Below are positions 1 through 8,945 of a stretch of 64,000 nt of DNA, piece by piece. The stretch is from positions 2,976,001-3,040,000 of the forward strand of contig NZ_OZ244925.1 of assembly GCF_965221945.1 (NCBI RefSeq), written 5' to 3'. The first letter of the stretch is position 1, and every line of letters starts with the position of its first letter. Under the pieces are notes generated by a model, which ran no database searches, was not told where the DNA came from, and was given only the letters and a program-made list of their open reading frames with translations. The position numbers were made by a program, and so were the translations under genes. This DNA comes from Poriferisodalis sp965221945. GTDB lineage: Bacteria > Actinomycetota > Acidimicrobiia > Acidimicrobiales > Poriferisodalaceae.

Positions 1-591
1 TTGTCGACCACGACTGCGAAGTGGGCCGAGGATCTCGCGCGCTCGGTGTGCACCGCGATGGGAGCCGAGGCGACGATCTGCCTCTACCCGATGACTGTCG
101 GCACGGCAAAGGAAGCCACGGTTAGGAACTCGATCACCCTCGCCATCTCGGCTGGCCGAGTGATGCTGGAAGCATCCGACGATCCGGTCAGGGCCTTGTG
201 CGAACACCTCGGCGGCCTAGCGCTCATCGAGGGAAAAGTCGTCGACGTAGACCGTCGTACCACCGAAGGATTCGCTCGCGGGTCGGCAACCATTGAGGGC
301 GTCGGAGCGTGCACCGGCCGAATGGCCCGGCTCGAGTTCCAGAACGAGAACACCGTGCTCATCGAGGACGGCAAGGTGCTGGCCAGCGTTCCCGACATCA
401 TCACTGCAGTCGACCTGCACACAGCACGTCCCATCGTCACCGAGCTGCTGCGGTATGGCCAGCTGGTCACTGTCGTCGGTTTGCCGATCAATGAGCTCTG
501 GCGGACGCCGGAAGCCCTCGCTGTCGCCGGACCTCGGGCCTTCGACTACGCGTTCGACTACCGCCCACTGGAGAAGCTCAATGCGCGGTGA
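1..591 (+). CDS. DUF917 / S-methyl-thiohydantoin desulfurase family protein, C-terminal part (cut by window edge)
   Basis: This is the C-terminal ~196 residues of a DUF917 protein. Its reading frame is open at base 1, and its paralogue at 17132-18208 has about 165 more N-terminal residues, so the TTG at base 1 is probably not the start. The two share the core motif DRRTTEGFARG, the LYPMTV/CYPMTV segment and the C-terminal RAFDYAFDY/RAFGYDIDY block. DUF917 proteins are commonly encoded beside HyuA-like hydantoinase/oxoprolinase subunits and are linked to (thio)hydantoin-type ring chemistry; the substrate here is unknown. The stop overlaps the start of the next gene by 11 bases, which suggests translational coupling. 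Confidence 0.85.
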   Translation: MSTTTAKWAEDLARSVCTAMGAEATICLYPMTVGTAKEATVRNSITLAISAGRVMLEASDDPVRALCEHLGGLALIEGKVVDVDRRTTEGFARGSATIEGVGACTGRMARLEFQNENTVLIEDGKVLASVPDIITAVDLHTARPIVTELLRYGQLVTVVGLPINELWRTPEALAVAGPRAFDYAFDYRPLEKLNAR

Positions 592-2134
592 GTATCGCAT
601 CGGGGTCGACGTGGGCGGCACCAATACCGACGCTGTTCTGCTCAACGACGAGTTGCAGCTGGTGGCAAAGGTCAAAACGCCGACGACCGAAGACGTCGAC
701 GAGGGATTGGCCACTGCGATCCAGATGGTGCTGTCGGCCAACGGCGTGATCCCGGCGTCGATCTCCCGGGTGATGCTCGGGACTACGCACGCAACGAACG
801 CCGTTCTCCAGCGTCGCGACCTGGCTTCGGTGACGGTCATCCGGATCGGCGGTCCCGCTACCCGGTCGGTGCCGCCGCTGTCCACCTGGCCGGCCGATCT
901 CCGCACCGTCGTCTCCGCCGGCGAGGTCATCGTGGACGGCGGCTTCGAGTTCGACGGCCGCGAGCACGTCCCCTTCGACGAACCTGGGCTGAGGCGATTC
1001 CTCGAGGAACTTCCCGAGCGTCCGGAAGCCTGCGCGATCACCAGCATCTTCTCGCCCGTCTCCGCCGAACATGAGCACATCGCGGCCGCCGTCGCGGCCG
1101 ATGTGCTCGGCGAGGACACGCCGATCTCGTTGAGCTGCGACATCGGCTCCATCGGCATCCTGGAACGAGAAAACGCGTGCGTGCTGAATGCAGCCCTGCG
1201 ACGCGTCGCACGGCAGATCGTCGACGGTCTCAGCGCAGCGCTCCGCGACCAAGCCATCGAGGCCACGCCGTACTTCGCCCAGAACGACGGGACGTTGATG
1301 GCGCTCGAGCGGGTGCTGGAGTTTCCGGTGTTGACGGTGGGCAGCGGCCCAGCCAACTCCATGCGCGGGGCTGCGTACCTGACGGGCCTGCGCGAGGCCA
1401 TTGTCGTGGATGTCGGCGGCACGTCGACCGATGTCGGCGTGCTGGCGAACGGGTTCCCGCGAGAGTCGGCAATCCCGGTGGAGATCGGCGGTGTGCGGAC
1501 GAACTCTCGCATGCCTGACCTGCTGTCGATCGCACTCGGTGGCGGGACGCGAGTGCGTACAGACGGCGACGATCTCGTGATCGGCCCGGACAGCGTGGGG
1601 TATCAGCTGACATCTGAGGCGTTGTGCTTCGGTGGCCCGGTGCTCACCCTCAGCGACATGGCGGTCCGGTCCGGCCGAGCGACCATGGGACACCATCCGG
1701 TCGACGAGGTCAGTGGGCTGCGGGCCGTCGAGGCCATCGCACGCATCGACCAAATGTTCGAAGACTCGATCGACCGGATGAAGCTCACTCGTTCCGAGCA
1801 ACCGGTCATCGCCGTCGGCGGCGGCAGTGTGTTGCTGCCGGACTCGCTCGCCGGCGTGAGCGAAGTTCATCGGCCCGAAAACTACGAAGTCGCGAATGCG
1901 ATCGGCGCCGCGATCGCTCCCATCAGCGCCGAGGTGGACCAGCTGTTGGTCCTCGGCCCCGGCGGTCGCGACGAGGTCATCGAGCGCGCCAGAGACGCAG
2001 CCATCGGATCCGCCATCGCCTTGGGGGCCGAGCCCGAACGGACCGAAGTCGTGGCACTGGAAGAACTGACGATGGCTTATCTGAAGGACGACGTCTTGAG
2101 ATTGCGAGTCAAAGCTGCGGGACCGCTGCAGTAA
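581..2134 (+). CDS. HyuA-like hydantoinase/oxoprolinase family protein
   Basis: A 517-residue ASKHA-fold protein of the Hydant_A_N plus Hydantoinase_A type. The ATG at 581 was chosen because it sits just before the phosphate-1 motif DVGGTNTDA (residues ~9-17) and overlaps the upstream stop. The frame is open further upstream only as a shadow of gene 1. A second phosphate loop, DVGGTSTDVG, lies near residue 275, and an adenosine-type AVGGGS motif lies near residue 410. Family members open cyclic amides (hydantoins, 5-oxoproline) with ATP. At ~517 residues it is the short, HyuA-only form with no HyuB-like partner in view. It is clearly paralogous to the gene at 15579-17135. Confidence 0.88.
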   Translation: MRGEYRIGVDVGGTNTDAVLLNDELQLVAKVKTPTTEDVDEGLATAIQMVLSANGVIPASISRVMLGTTHATNAVLQRRDLASVTVIRIGGPATRSVPPLSTWPADLRTVVSAGEVIVDGGFEFDGREHVPFDEPGLRRFLEELPERPEACAITSIFSPVSAEHEHIAAAVAADVLGEDTPISLSCDIGSIGILERENACVLNAALRRVARQIVDGLSAALRDQAIEATPYFAQNDGTLMALERVLEFPVLTVGSGPANSMRGAAYLTGLREAIVVDVGGTSTDVGVLANGFPRESAIPVEIGGVRTNSRMPDLLSIALGGGTRVRTDGDDLVIGPDSVGYQLTSEALCFGGPVLTLSDMAVRSGRATMGHHPVDEVSGLRAVEAIARIDQMFEDSIDRMKLTRSEQPVIAVGGGSVLLPDSLAGVSEVHRPENYEVANAIGAAIAPISAEVDQLLVLGPGGRDEVIERARDAAIGSAIALGAEPERTEVVALEELTMAYLKDDVLRLRVKAAGPLQ

Positions 2135-2219
2135 GTCGGTCCGTCTCGCCGGCGGACCGTGTGAGAGGCGCTCCACAACGAGACAAACACACCAGAGGTG
2201 TGAGGAAGGGGAATCAGCA

Positions 2220-3362
2220 ATGAGATGGACAAAGAGGCGGTTGTCGCCGCGAATAGGCGCACTCCTCTGTGTGTTCGTGTTGACAGTTGCTGCATGCGGC
2301 GAAGACGACACGCCGTCGGCCGAGGACGAAGTCGAATCCACTGACGCCGCTGCGCAACAGTCCCAAAGCGCGGCTGAGACGACCGCAACCGAAGAGGGAC
2401 CGGACGAGCCCACTCCCGAGCCGGCAGCCGAAGAGAGCGAGCAGGTCACCTCGACCGAAGGCCTCCGCATCGCCTACTTGTCAGGCAGCTCGGCGAACAC
2501 CTGGTATGCGAGCTCGCGTGAGCAGATGCAGCGAATCGCAGATGAGAACGGCATCGAGATGGTCGAATTCGATGCCGCGTTCGACCCAGCGGCTCAGACT
2601 GCTCAGCTACAGGACGTGATCGCTTCAGGCGAGTACGACGGGGTGATCGTGGCGGCCGTCAACGGCCCCGGCCTCATACCCGACATCGAGGACGCTCTGG
2701 CCCAAGGCATTCAAATCGTCGTGCTGAACACAGTCGTGGGTGATGACCTGGCAGAGGGCGCCCCGCAGGTCGAAGGGATAGCAGCGTCTTCACTCGCGCC
2801 GCCTGTAGAGAACGGCGAGCGCATGGGCGAGCTGACCGTGCAGGCCTGCGAGGGGATCGACCCGTGCCGGGTCGTGTACCTCTACGGCATCAAGGGATTC
2901 CCTCTCGATGTGGCACTGAAAGAGGGCTTCGACAACGTCCTGGCTCGCAACCCGAGCGTGAACATCGTGGCGGAGGGCGAAGGTCAGTACCTCGGACCTG
3001 AAGGCGGCATCAATGCGATCCAGGACATTCTGATCGCACAGCCCGAGTTCGACGTGGTCATGGGAGCCGACCAGTCGATCCAAGGCGTCGAGATCGTGCT
3101 CGGAGACGAAGACATGGACGACGTGAAGCTCATCGGACTCGGAGGGTCGATCACCGGTCTGCAGGCCGTGGCCGAAGGGCGCTGGTTCGGCGTGGTCTTC
3201 GGAGCGCCGGGATCCGAAGGCGCCAATGCCATGAACGCCATGATCTTGGCTCTGACCGAAGGCACGTTCTCGGGAGGAATCAATCCCCTGGCGAACGTGA
3301 CGGATAACGGTCTGGTCACCGCTGAGAATGTGGACCAGTTCACAGGACAGTGGGACGGTTGA
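2220..3362 (+). CDS. sugar/simple-substrate-type ABC transporter substrate-binding lipoprotein
   Basis: A 380-residue periplasmic-binding-protein-type receptor. The N-terminus has a lipoprotein signal, with a basic start, a hydrophobic stretch and the lipobox-like TVAAC (Cys ~26). A Ser/Glu/Pro-rich linker of about 50 residues follows. The mature domain begins at RIAYLSGSSANTW and fits the RbsB-like (Peripla_BP_4) fold. A strong Shine-Dalgarno (GGAAGGGG) precedes the ATG. The protein is highly similar along its whole length to the receptor at 10483-11664, for example AEGEGQYLGPE-GINAIQDIL and the C-terminal VDQFT-WDG. It probably delivers the substrate to the ATPase/permease pair downstream. 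RbsB-like receptors can bind many small polar ligands, so the ligand is not predicted. Confidence 0.9.
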   Translation: MRWTKRRLSPRIGALLCVFVLTVAACGEDDTPSAEDEVESTDAAAQQSQSAAETTATEEGPDEPTPEPAAEESEQVTSTEGLRIAYLSGSSANTWYASSREQMQRIADENGIEMVEFDAAFDPAAQTAQLQDVIASGEYDGVIVAAVNGPGLIPDIEDALAQGIQIVVLNTVVGDDLAEGAPQVEGIAASSLAPPVENGERMGELTVQACEGIDPCRVVYLYGIKGFPLDVALKEGFDNVLARNPSVNIVAEGEGQYLGPEGGINAIQDILIAQPEFDVVMGADQSIQGVEIVLGDEDMDDVKLIGLGGSITGLQAVAEGRWFGVVFGAPGSEGANAMNAMILALTEGTFSGGINPLANVTDNGLVTAENVDQFTGQWDG

Positions 3363-3373
3363 TCTCTTGAACG

Positions 3374-3428
3374 GATCGGGCGGGATGCGGTCATTTGAGA
3401 CACCGGAGCGCGCGCATCCCGCCCGATC
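3374..3428 (+). promoter_or_regulatory. perfect 16-bp stem-loop between receptor and ATPase genes
   Basis: Positions 3374-3389 (GATCGGGCGGGATGCG) are an exact reverse complement of 3413-3428, with a 23-nt loop. The hairpin starts 11 bases after the receptor stop and ends 52 bases before the ATPase start. There is no clear U-tract, so it looks more like an mRNA-stabilising or processing hairpin, or a weak terminator, that would keep receptor expression above transporter expression. The second cluster lacks it because its receptor and ATPase genes overlap. Confidence 0.75.
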
Positions 3429-3480
3429 CCGCCCGCGCGGGTCGCACTCGACGGTCCGGCCTCCATCAAGTCACGGCAAG

Positions 3481-4989
3481 ATGCCAGAGGCACACGTCGA
3501 GCTACGCGGCGTGTCGAAGCTGTTCGGGGCGACGACAGCAGTCGACGGCGTGTCGCTCTCGATCGACCGCGGGTCAGTCCATGCTCTGGTGGGCGAGAAC
3601 GGCGCGGGCAAGTCCACCGTCGGCAACATCATCGCCGGCGTTCACCGCCCCGACGAAGGAAACATCCTGGTCGACGGGCAGCGTGTGATATTCCGCTCTC
3701 CCCGCGACGCCTTGGCACAGGGCATCACGATGGTGGCCCAGGAGTTGTCGCTGGTACCCGCACGCAGCGTCCGGGAGAATGTCTTCCTCGGCGGCGAGCC
3801 GTCCCGAGCCGGCTTCGTGCGAACGCGTGAGCAACGGCGACGCTTCGATTCGATCATCGAGCGAGTCGGATTTGACGTCCCGCTTGACGCACTCGTCATG
3901 AATCTCGCAGTGGCAGACCAGCAGAAAGTCGAGATCCTTCGTGCTCTGGGGCGCAATGCGAACCTGATCATCATGGACGAGCCAACTGCTCGGCTGTCCA
4001 CTGACGAGGCCCAGACGTTGCTTTCGATAGTCGCCCGCCTTTCGCGAGAGGGCACGACGGTGATACTCGTATCGCACTTCCTCGACCAAGTTCTTGAGGC
4101 AGCTGACGTGGTGTCGGTGCTGCGCGACGGCGCACTCGTCAGCAGCAGGCCTGCGAGGGAGGAAACAGAACTGACGCTTGTCGAAGCGATGATCGGCAGG
4201 ACACTCGACACCAGCTTTCCGCCCAAGTCAGTTCCGCCACCCGATGCACCGATCGTGCTTGATGTACGTGGGCTTCGATGCGGCGGAACAGGGCCGGAGA
4301 TCGACTTGACTGTGCGGGCCGGGGAGATTGTCGGTCTTGCCGGTCTGGTGGGTTCGGGAAGATCGGAGATCGCCCGGGCCATCTACGGCGCGGATCGCCG
4401 CGCCGAAGGCGAGGTCACCACGTGCGGAAGACCCGTCAAGCGCCGATCGACACGCAGCTCCATACGCGCCGGTATGGGATTGATTCCCGAGTCACGCAAG
4501 GATCAAGGTTTGCTGCTCGGACGGTCGATCCGAGACAACGTGGCGCTGCCCCATCTCGACGTTCTGAGCCGACTGGGCTGGATGCGACGACAGCCCGAGA
4601 ACCAAGCCGTCACCAAAGCGACCGAGGTGGTGGACATCCGGTCGTCGTCGATCGAACAGGCCGTGATGGAACTGTCGGGAGGCAACCAGCAAAAGAGCCT
4701 GTTCGCTCGCTGGTTCCTCAACTCGAGGTCAGTGCTCATCGCAGACGAACCGACCCGGGGCGTCGACGTCGGTGCGAAGCGAGCCATCTATGACCTGATC
4801 ACCGACGCCGCGTCGGCGGGCTTGGCGGTGCTGTTCGTCTCCTCCGAGCTCGACGAGGTGATGGGGCTTGCACACCGTGTCCTGGTCGTGCGAGATCAGC
4901 AAATCGTGCTGGAACTTGCAGAAGATGAACTCGACGAGACCCGCATCCTCGGAGCCGCCTTCGCGACTACCGCCGGAGAGATCCGATGA
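3481..4989 (+). CDS. sugar-type ABC transporter ATP-binding protein (two ATPase domains)
   Basis: A 502-residue duplicated ATPase of the RbsA/MglA type. Domain 1 has Walker A GENGAGKST (~39-47), signature LAVADQQ and Walker B LIIMDEPTA. Domain 2 has the degenerate GLVGSGRSE loop, signature LSGGNQQKS and VLIADEPTRGVDVG. The start was set at the ATG at 3481 because the fold begins at once (VELRGVSKLFG); in-frame upstream codons run back through the hairpin and read as low-complexity sequence. The stop overlaps the permease start as ATGA. It energises import together with the genes on either side. It is a close paralogue of 8945-10495. Confidence 0.92.
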   Translation: MPEAHVELRGVSKLFGATTAVDGVSLSIDRGSVHALVGENGAGKSTVGNIIAGVHRPDEGNILVDGQRVIFRSPRDALAQGITMVAQELSLVPARSVRENVFLGGEPSRAGFVRTREQRRRFDSIIERVGFDVPLDALVMNLAVADQQKVEILRALGRNANLIIMDEPTARLSTDEAQTLLSIVARLSREGTTVILVSHFLDQVLEAADVVSVLRDGALVSSRPAREETELTLVEAMIGRTLDTSFPPKSVPPPDAPIVLDVRGLRCGGTGPEIDLTVRAGEIVGLAGLVGSGRSEIARAIYGADRRAEGEVTTCGRPVKRRSTRSSIRAGMGLIPESRKDQGLLLGRSIRDNVALPHLDVLSRLGWMRRQPENQAVTKATEVVDIRSSSIEQAVMELSGGNQQKSLFARWFLNSRSVLIADEPTRGVDVGAKRAIYDLITDAASAGLAVLFVSSELDEVMGLAHRVLVVRDQQIVLELAEDELDETRILGAAFATTAGEIR

Positions 4990-5984
4990 CAGACGTTCCT
5001 GCATCCAGACTCGCGGCCGTATCGATGTTCGATGCCGGGACCCGGCGGGCGCGCGTGCTGCTCACTCGCTACGGAATCCTGTGGGTGACCATCGCTCTGT
5101 TCGGGATCCTGGGAGTGACGACGGACGGATTCCTGCGGGGCGCGAACCTCCGCAATGTCCTCGACCAGCAGTCACTGATCCTGATAGCGGCCTCCTTCGC
5201 CACCCTGACCATCATCGGCGGCGGCTTCGACATCTCCCAGGCGGCAGTCTTCGTCACTTCCGCCATCGTCGCTATCCAAGCGCTGAACGCGTCCGACTCC
5301 ATCTTGCTCGGCGTCTTGGCAGGCGTGGGTTTCGGCGTAGGGGCCGGCGTGTTCAACGCCGTGGTGGTGGCCTACGCCCGAATCGGCTCGTTCATCGCGA
5401 CGCTCGCCACATCGTTCATATGGTTCGGCGCCGGGTTCCTGATCAGCGACCGCTCCATATTGCGTCCCGAGACTCGAGCGTGGTCGGACTTGGCACGCGA
5501 GCGCATATTCGGTCTCACCGCTGCCACGTGGTTCAGCATCGCCGTAGTCGGATTGGCGTGGCTCGTGCTCAGCCGGACCAAGTTCGGCCGCTACGTCTAC
5601 GCGACCGGCGGGAATGCCGAAGCAGCGTTGCTTTCCGGCGTCAATACACGGCTCATCACTTCCGCGACATTCGTCATGTCGGGTGCCGCAGCAGGGCTCG
5701 CGGGCACACTCAATGCAGCCCGGTCCGGCAGTGCGCTGCCGTCGGACGACTTCAGCTTCGTCTTCGCCGTCATTGCCGCCATCGTCGTAGGGGGAACATC
5801 CATCGCCGGCGGTGAGGGTGCCGTGTGGCGAACGGTGCTCGGGGCGTTGTTCATCGCTTTCATGGTCAATGGCTTCAACATCCACCAGATCGACCCGATC
5901 TGGCAGCGGGTCATACAAGGCGTCGTCATCCTGGTGGCAGTCGGTCTTGACGCCTGGGCTCGACGGGCGCGCACAACCGGGTGA
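4986..5984 (+). CDS. ABC transporter permease, RbsC-like (BPD_transp_2)
   Basis: A 332-residue, strongly hydrophobic membrane protein with about 8-10 predicted transmembrane segments. It has the family features NLRNVLDQQS, the IGGGFDIS segment, and the conserved cytoplasmic loop TGGNAEAALLSGV followed by IAAIVVGGTSIAGGEG. These place it in the branched-chain amino acid/ribose permease superfamily, RbsC side. It starts in a 4-base ATGA overlap with the ATPase gene. It is highly similar to the permease at 7968-8945, including the C-terminal motif HQIDPIWQRVIQGVVILVAV in both copies. It probably works as a homodimer in the cytoplasmic membrane. Confidence 0.92.
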   Translation: MTDVPASRLAAVSMFDAGTRRARVLLTRYGILWVTIALFGILGVTTDGFLRGANLRNVLDQQSLILIAASFATLTIIGGGFDISQAAVFVTSAIVAIQALNASDSILLGVLAGVGFGVGAGVFNAVVVAYARIGSFIATLATSFIWFGAGFLISDRSILRPETRAWSDLARERIFGLTAATWFSIAVVGLAWLVLSRTKFGRYVYATGGNAEAALLSGVNTRLITSATFVMSGAAAGLAGTLNAARSGSALPSDDFSFVFAVIAAIVVGGTSIAGGEGAVWRTVLGALFIAFMVNGFNIHQIDPIWQRVIQGVVILVAVGLDAWARRARTTG

Positions 5985-6050
5985 CCTGGGCGGACTCCCG
6001 ACCGGTGCTCCCGAATCTTCTTTCGCTGTGCAGATCATGGAGGTGATCAC

Positions 6051-7163
6051 GTGATCGTTGGGTTGCCTCGAGAAACGAAGTCCGGCGAACAACGAGTCGG
6101 GCTGACGCCCGATGCCGTGGGCGAGCTGGTGCGTCACCGTCATCGAGTGATCGTCGAGTCCGGGGCGGGTACCCGCATTGGATCCGCGGATTCCGACTAT
6201 GAAGCTGCGGGGGCGGAGATCGCCCCCGCAGCTCCAGATGTGTGGAGGACCGCTGAGCTAATGGTCAAGGTGAAGGAGCCACAGCCCTCAGAACGGAAGC
6301 TTCTCCGTCCCGATCAGATCCTGTTCGCGTACCTGCATCTCGCTCCCGATCCAGAGCAGGCAGCGGATCTTCTGGCATCGGGCGCCGCATGCATCGCCTA
6401 TGAAACCGTCAGCGACCCGCGTGGCGGTCTACCTCTGCTCGCGCCGATGTCGCGGGTGGCTGGCCGCTTGGCCGTGCAGGCAGGCGCATGGGCGCTGGAG
6501 AAGGTGCACGGAGGTGCGGGAATCCTCATCGGCGGTGTGCCTGGCGTGCCACCGGCACGGGTGGTGATCATCGGTGGCGGGGTAGTCGGCGAGAACGCTG
6601 CACAAATCGCCATTGGCATGGGCGCCGATGTGCGGGTGCTCGACATCGACTCTGAGGTGCTCGGCCAACTTGACCAGCGCTTCGGTACTGGGGTAGTGAC
6701 GGTCATGTCGACGCGTGCGGCGCTGGATTCGGAAGTGATCGGCGCCGACCTGGTCATCGGCGCTGTGCTGGTGACCGGAGCCCGTGCCCCCAGCCTCGTG
6801 ACAGTCGAGATGATCCGCAAGATGCGTGCCGGTTCGGTTGTGGTGGATGTAGCCATCGATCAGGGCGGTTGCATTGAGACCTCGCGGCCGACCACCCACG
6901 CCGAGCCGACGTTCATCCACGATCGGGTCGTCCACTACTGCGTGGCCAACATGCCGGGCGCGGTTCCGCTGACCGCCACACGCGCGCTCAGTGATGCCAC
7001 GCTGCCGCGGGTGCTGTCCATCGCTGATCAAGGGCTCGACGTCCTGCGTACCGATCCGCACCTTCGGGACGGCCTCAACGTGTACAAGGGTCGAATCACC
7101 AAGCCGCGCGTGGCCGCCGCCATTGGTGTCCCTTACACCGATCCCCTCGTCGCTCTCGGCTGA
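6051..7163 (+). CDS. ald: alanine dehydrogenase
   Basis: A 370-residue protein that matches alanine dehydrogenase over its full length: N-terminal GLPRETKSGEQRVGLTP, substrate-site segments MVKVKEP and FAYLHLAPD, the Rossmann motif IIGGGVVGENAA (~170-181), and MPGAVPLTATRALSDAT. It catalyses NAD-dependent interconversion of L-alanine with pyruvate and ammonia. It starts with GTG 7 bases after GGAGG, part of a long anti-SD match (GGAGGTGATCAC, 6039-6050). It is 66 bases downstream of the permease and probably in the same operon, which suggests that an amino acid or a D-/N-modified amino acid is the product of the upstream steps. It ends convergently with the racemase gene. Confidence 0.93.
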   Translation: MIVGLPRETKSGEQRVGLTPDAVGELVRHRHRVIVESGAGTRIGSADSDYEAAGAEIAPAAPDVWRTAELMVKVKEPQPSERKLLRPDQILFAYLHLAPDPEQAADLLASGAACIAYETVSDPRGGLPLLAPMSRVAGRLAVQAGAWALEKVHGGAGILIGGVPGVPPARVVIIGGGVVGENAAQIAIGMGADVRVLDIDSEVLGQLDQRFGTGVVTVMSTRAALDSEVIGADLVIGAVLVTGARAPSLVTVEMIRKMRAGSVVVDVAIDQGGCIETSRPTTHAEPTFIHDRVVHYCVANMPGAVPLTATRALSDATLPRVLSIADQGLDVLRTDPHLRDGLNVYKGRITKPRVAAAIGVPYTDPLVALG

Positions 7164-7203
7164 CGGACCGATGATCCGAGGTCTCGCACAGCTTGCCTGC
7201 CGG

Positions 7204-7932
7204 CTATGCGCCCGCGGCGCCGGTTCGTTCCTTGTCGGGCGGCGGCATGTAGGTGCGCCGGCTCGGCTTCAGCCCCATGGACTGGAACGTGAGCAGGAGC
7301 CCAAGCGACGCACCAGTCGGATCGACGACGGGCACCCTCACTCGTTCTGACTCAAGGCGAGACTGCAGCGCAGCCGCAACGTCCAGCATCCCGGTGCAGC
7401 CAAGCACCAGCACATCGGCACCGCGATCGAGAGCGCGATGTGACGCCGCCGTGAGGCTGTCGAGCAGCGCATCGCCGTCATGCAGTTCGAGCACCGGCGT
7501 GTCGATCACTTCAACGGACGCCATTCGATCCCCGATGCCCATGCGCGTCGCGAGCCCCGAAATCATCGGCACGACGTTCTTCAGAACGGTGACCACTGAG
7601 AACCGCTCCCCCAGGTTGAGCGCCGTCGCAACGGCAGGCTCGAATCCGCCGACGACCGGGATATCCACAAGCTCTCGCGCCGCAGAAACAGCAGGATCGC
7701 CGAAGCACGTGATGAAGACGGCGTCTGCTCCCGTCGCAGCTGCTCGCATCGTCTCCGAGACGATTCCCGGGCCGGCCAAGGCCTCGTCGTAGAACGACTC
7801 GATCGAGGCCGGGCCGCTTGTCAGACACGAAACCTCGATCTCGATGTCCGGCCCCAAGAAGCTACGTGCCTCTTGGGCGATGAGTTCGTTGAACGAATCG
7901 GAGGTGATGGGAACGATGATGTGGATCTTCAT
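7204..7932 (-). CDS. Asp/Glu/hydantoin racemase family protein
   Basis: A 242-residue protein with the two catalytic-cysteine motifs of the Asp/Glu racemase superfamily: ITCFGDP (~residue 74) and VLGCTG (~residue 180). The N-terminal KIHIIVPITSDSF and the length fit the hydantoin-racemase branch (HyuE-like), and related proteins racemise allantoin or other cyclic or acyclic substrates. The start at 7932 was chosen because AAAGGA lies 6 bases upstream; longer in-frame extensions overlap the permease gene. It is the last gene of the minus-strand catabolic cluster. Racemisation would feed stereospecific ring-opening or oxidation by its neighbours; this is inference. Confidence 0.85.
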   Translation of the reverse strand: MKIHIIVPITSDSFNELIAQEARSFLGPDIEIEVSCLTSGPASIESFYDEALAGPGIVSETMRAAATGADAVFITCFGDPAVSAARELVDIPVVGGFEPAVATALNLGERFSVVTVLKNVVPMISGLATRMGIGDRMASVEVIDTPVLELHDGDALLDSLTAASHRALDRGADVLVLGCTGMLDVAAALQSRLESERVRVPVVDPTGASLGLLLTFQSMGLKPSRRTYMPPPDKERTGAAGA

Positions 7933-7967
7933 GGCAAGTCCTTTCGATTGAGTCAAGAATTCCGTCT

Positions 7968-8945
7968 TCAGGTTCGGCGCCATCGGGACCAGGCGTCGGC
8001 AGACACCGCGACGAGAATCACGACGCCTTGGATGACTCGCTGCCAGATCGGGTCGACTTGGTGCAGGTTGAAGCCATTGACCATGAAAGCGATGAAGAAC
8101 GCGCCGAGCAGGGTCCGCCACACGGCACCGGTGCCGCCTGCGATCGAGGTGCCACCGACGACAATGGCGGCGATCACGCCGAAGACGAAGCTGAAATCGT
8201 CCGATGGCGTCGCGCTGATGGTTCTCGAGGCCGCAACGACACCCGCCAGCCCAGCAGCGAGTCCGGACAAAGCGAACACCGACACGACAATGTGCCGCGT
8301 CCGGACGCCGGCAAGCCGTGCAGCCTCGGCATTGCCGCCAGTGGCGTACACATGACGGCCGAAACGGGTGCCTGCGAGGGCGAACCACGCCACAGCAACC
8401 ACCGCTAGCGAGATCCAAGTCGCGGTCGTCAGGTTCAGCACGCGCGTCCGCGCAATGCTCCGGAAGCTCTCGGTGACCGGCCGCAGAATGCTGCGCTCGC
8501 TCACGATGTAGCCCAGGCCGAACACGATGAATGACGTGGCGAGCGTCGTGATGAACGAGTTGATCCTGGCGAACGCCACGATCGAGCCATTGGCGAGACC
8601 CACCACGAGACCGAACGCGCATCCGGCGAGGAGCGCTATCAGGACCGAGCCCGTGGCGTTCTCCACTCGCAGTGCGACCAGCGGCGACACCACTGCCACA
8701 GCGGCAATGGACACGTCGAACCCGCCGGCGATCATCGTGAGCGTCGCGACCGACGCCGCGATCAGCAGCGTGGCTTGCTGGTCCAGCACGTTGCGAAGAT
8801 TCGGTCCGGTCAGGAACCCATCGGTCGTCGCCGCCAGCACGACGAACAGCGCGAGCGTCACCCAGACGATGCCGAATCGACCCAGCACGCCGAGATAGCG
8901 CCCGGCACTGGGAGCCGGTGCCAACGGGGCTGTCGATTCGGCCAC
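7968..8945 (-). CDS. ABC transporter permease, RbsC-like
   Basis: A 325-residue polytopic membrane protein, paralogous to the permease at 4986-5984. They share NLRNVLDQQ, TGGNAEAARLAGV, IAAIVVGGTSIAGG and HQVDPIWQRVIQGVVILVAV. It starts with GTG and shares one base with the stop of the ATPase gene (TAGTG), so the two are likely translated together. It is the membrane half of the second importer. The N-terminal ~20 residues are Ala/Pro-rich and differ from the first copy. Confidence 0.92.
   Translation of the reverse strand: MAESTAPLAPAPSAGRYLGVLGRFGIVWVTLALFVVLAATTDGFLTGPNLRNVLDQQATLLIAASVATLTMIAGGFDVSIAAVAVVSPLVALRVENATGSVLIALLAGCAFGLVVGLANGSIVAFARINSFITTLATSFIVFGLGYIVSERSILRPVTESFRSIARTRVLNLTTATWISLAVVAVAWFALAGTRFGRHVYATGGNAEAARLAGVRTRHIVVSVFALSGLAAGLAGVVAASRTISATPSDDFSFVFGVIAAIVVGGTSIAGGTGAVWRTLLGAFFIAFMVNGFNLHQVDPIWQRVIQGVVILVAVSADAWSRWRRT

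Noticed and set aside
217..2470. Long minus-strand frames opposite the first DUF917/HyuA genes
   Set aside because: Low-complexity, Arg/Ser/Pro-rich shadows of well-supported plus-strand genes.
4986..8945. Recent DNA-level inverted duplication of the ABC genes
   Set aside because: The protein copies are similar but differ widely in DNA and in flanking genes, so the duplication is old or the copies came separately.
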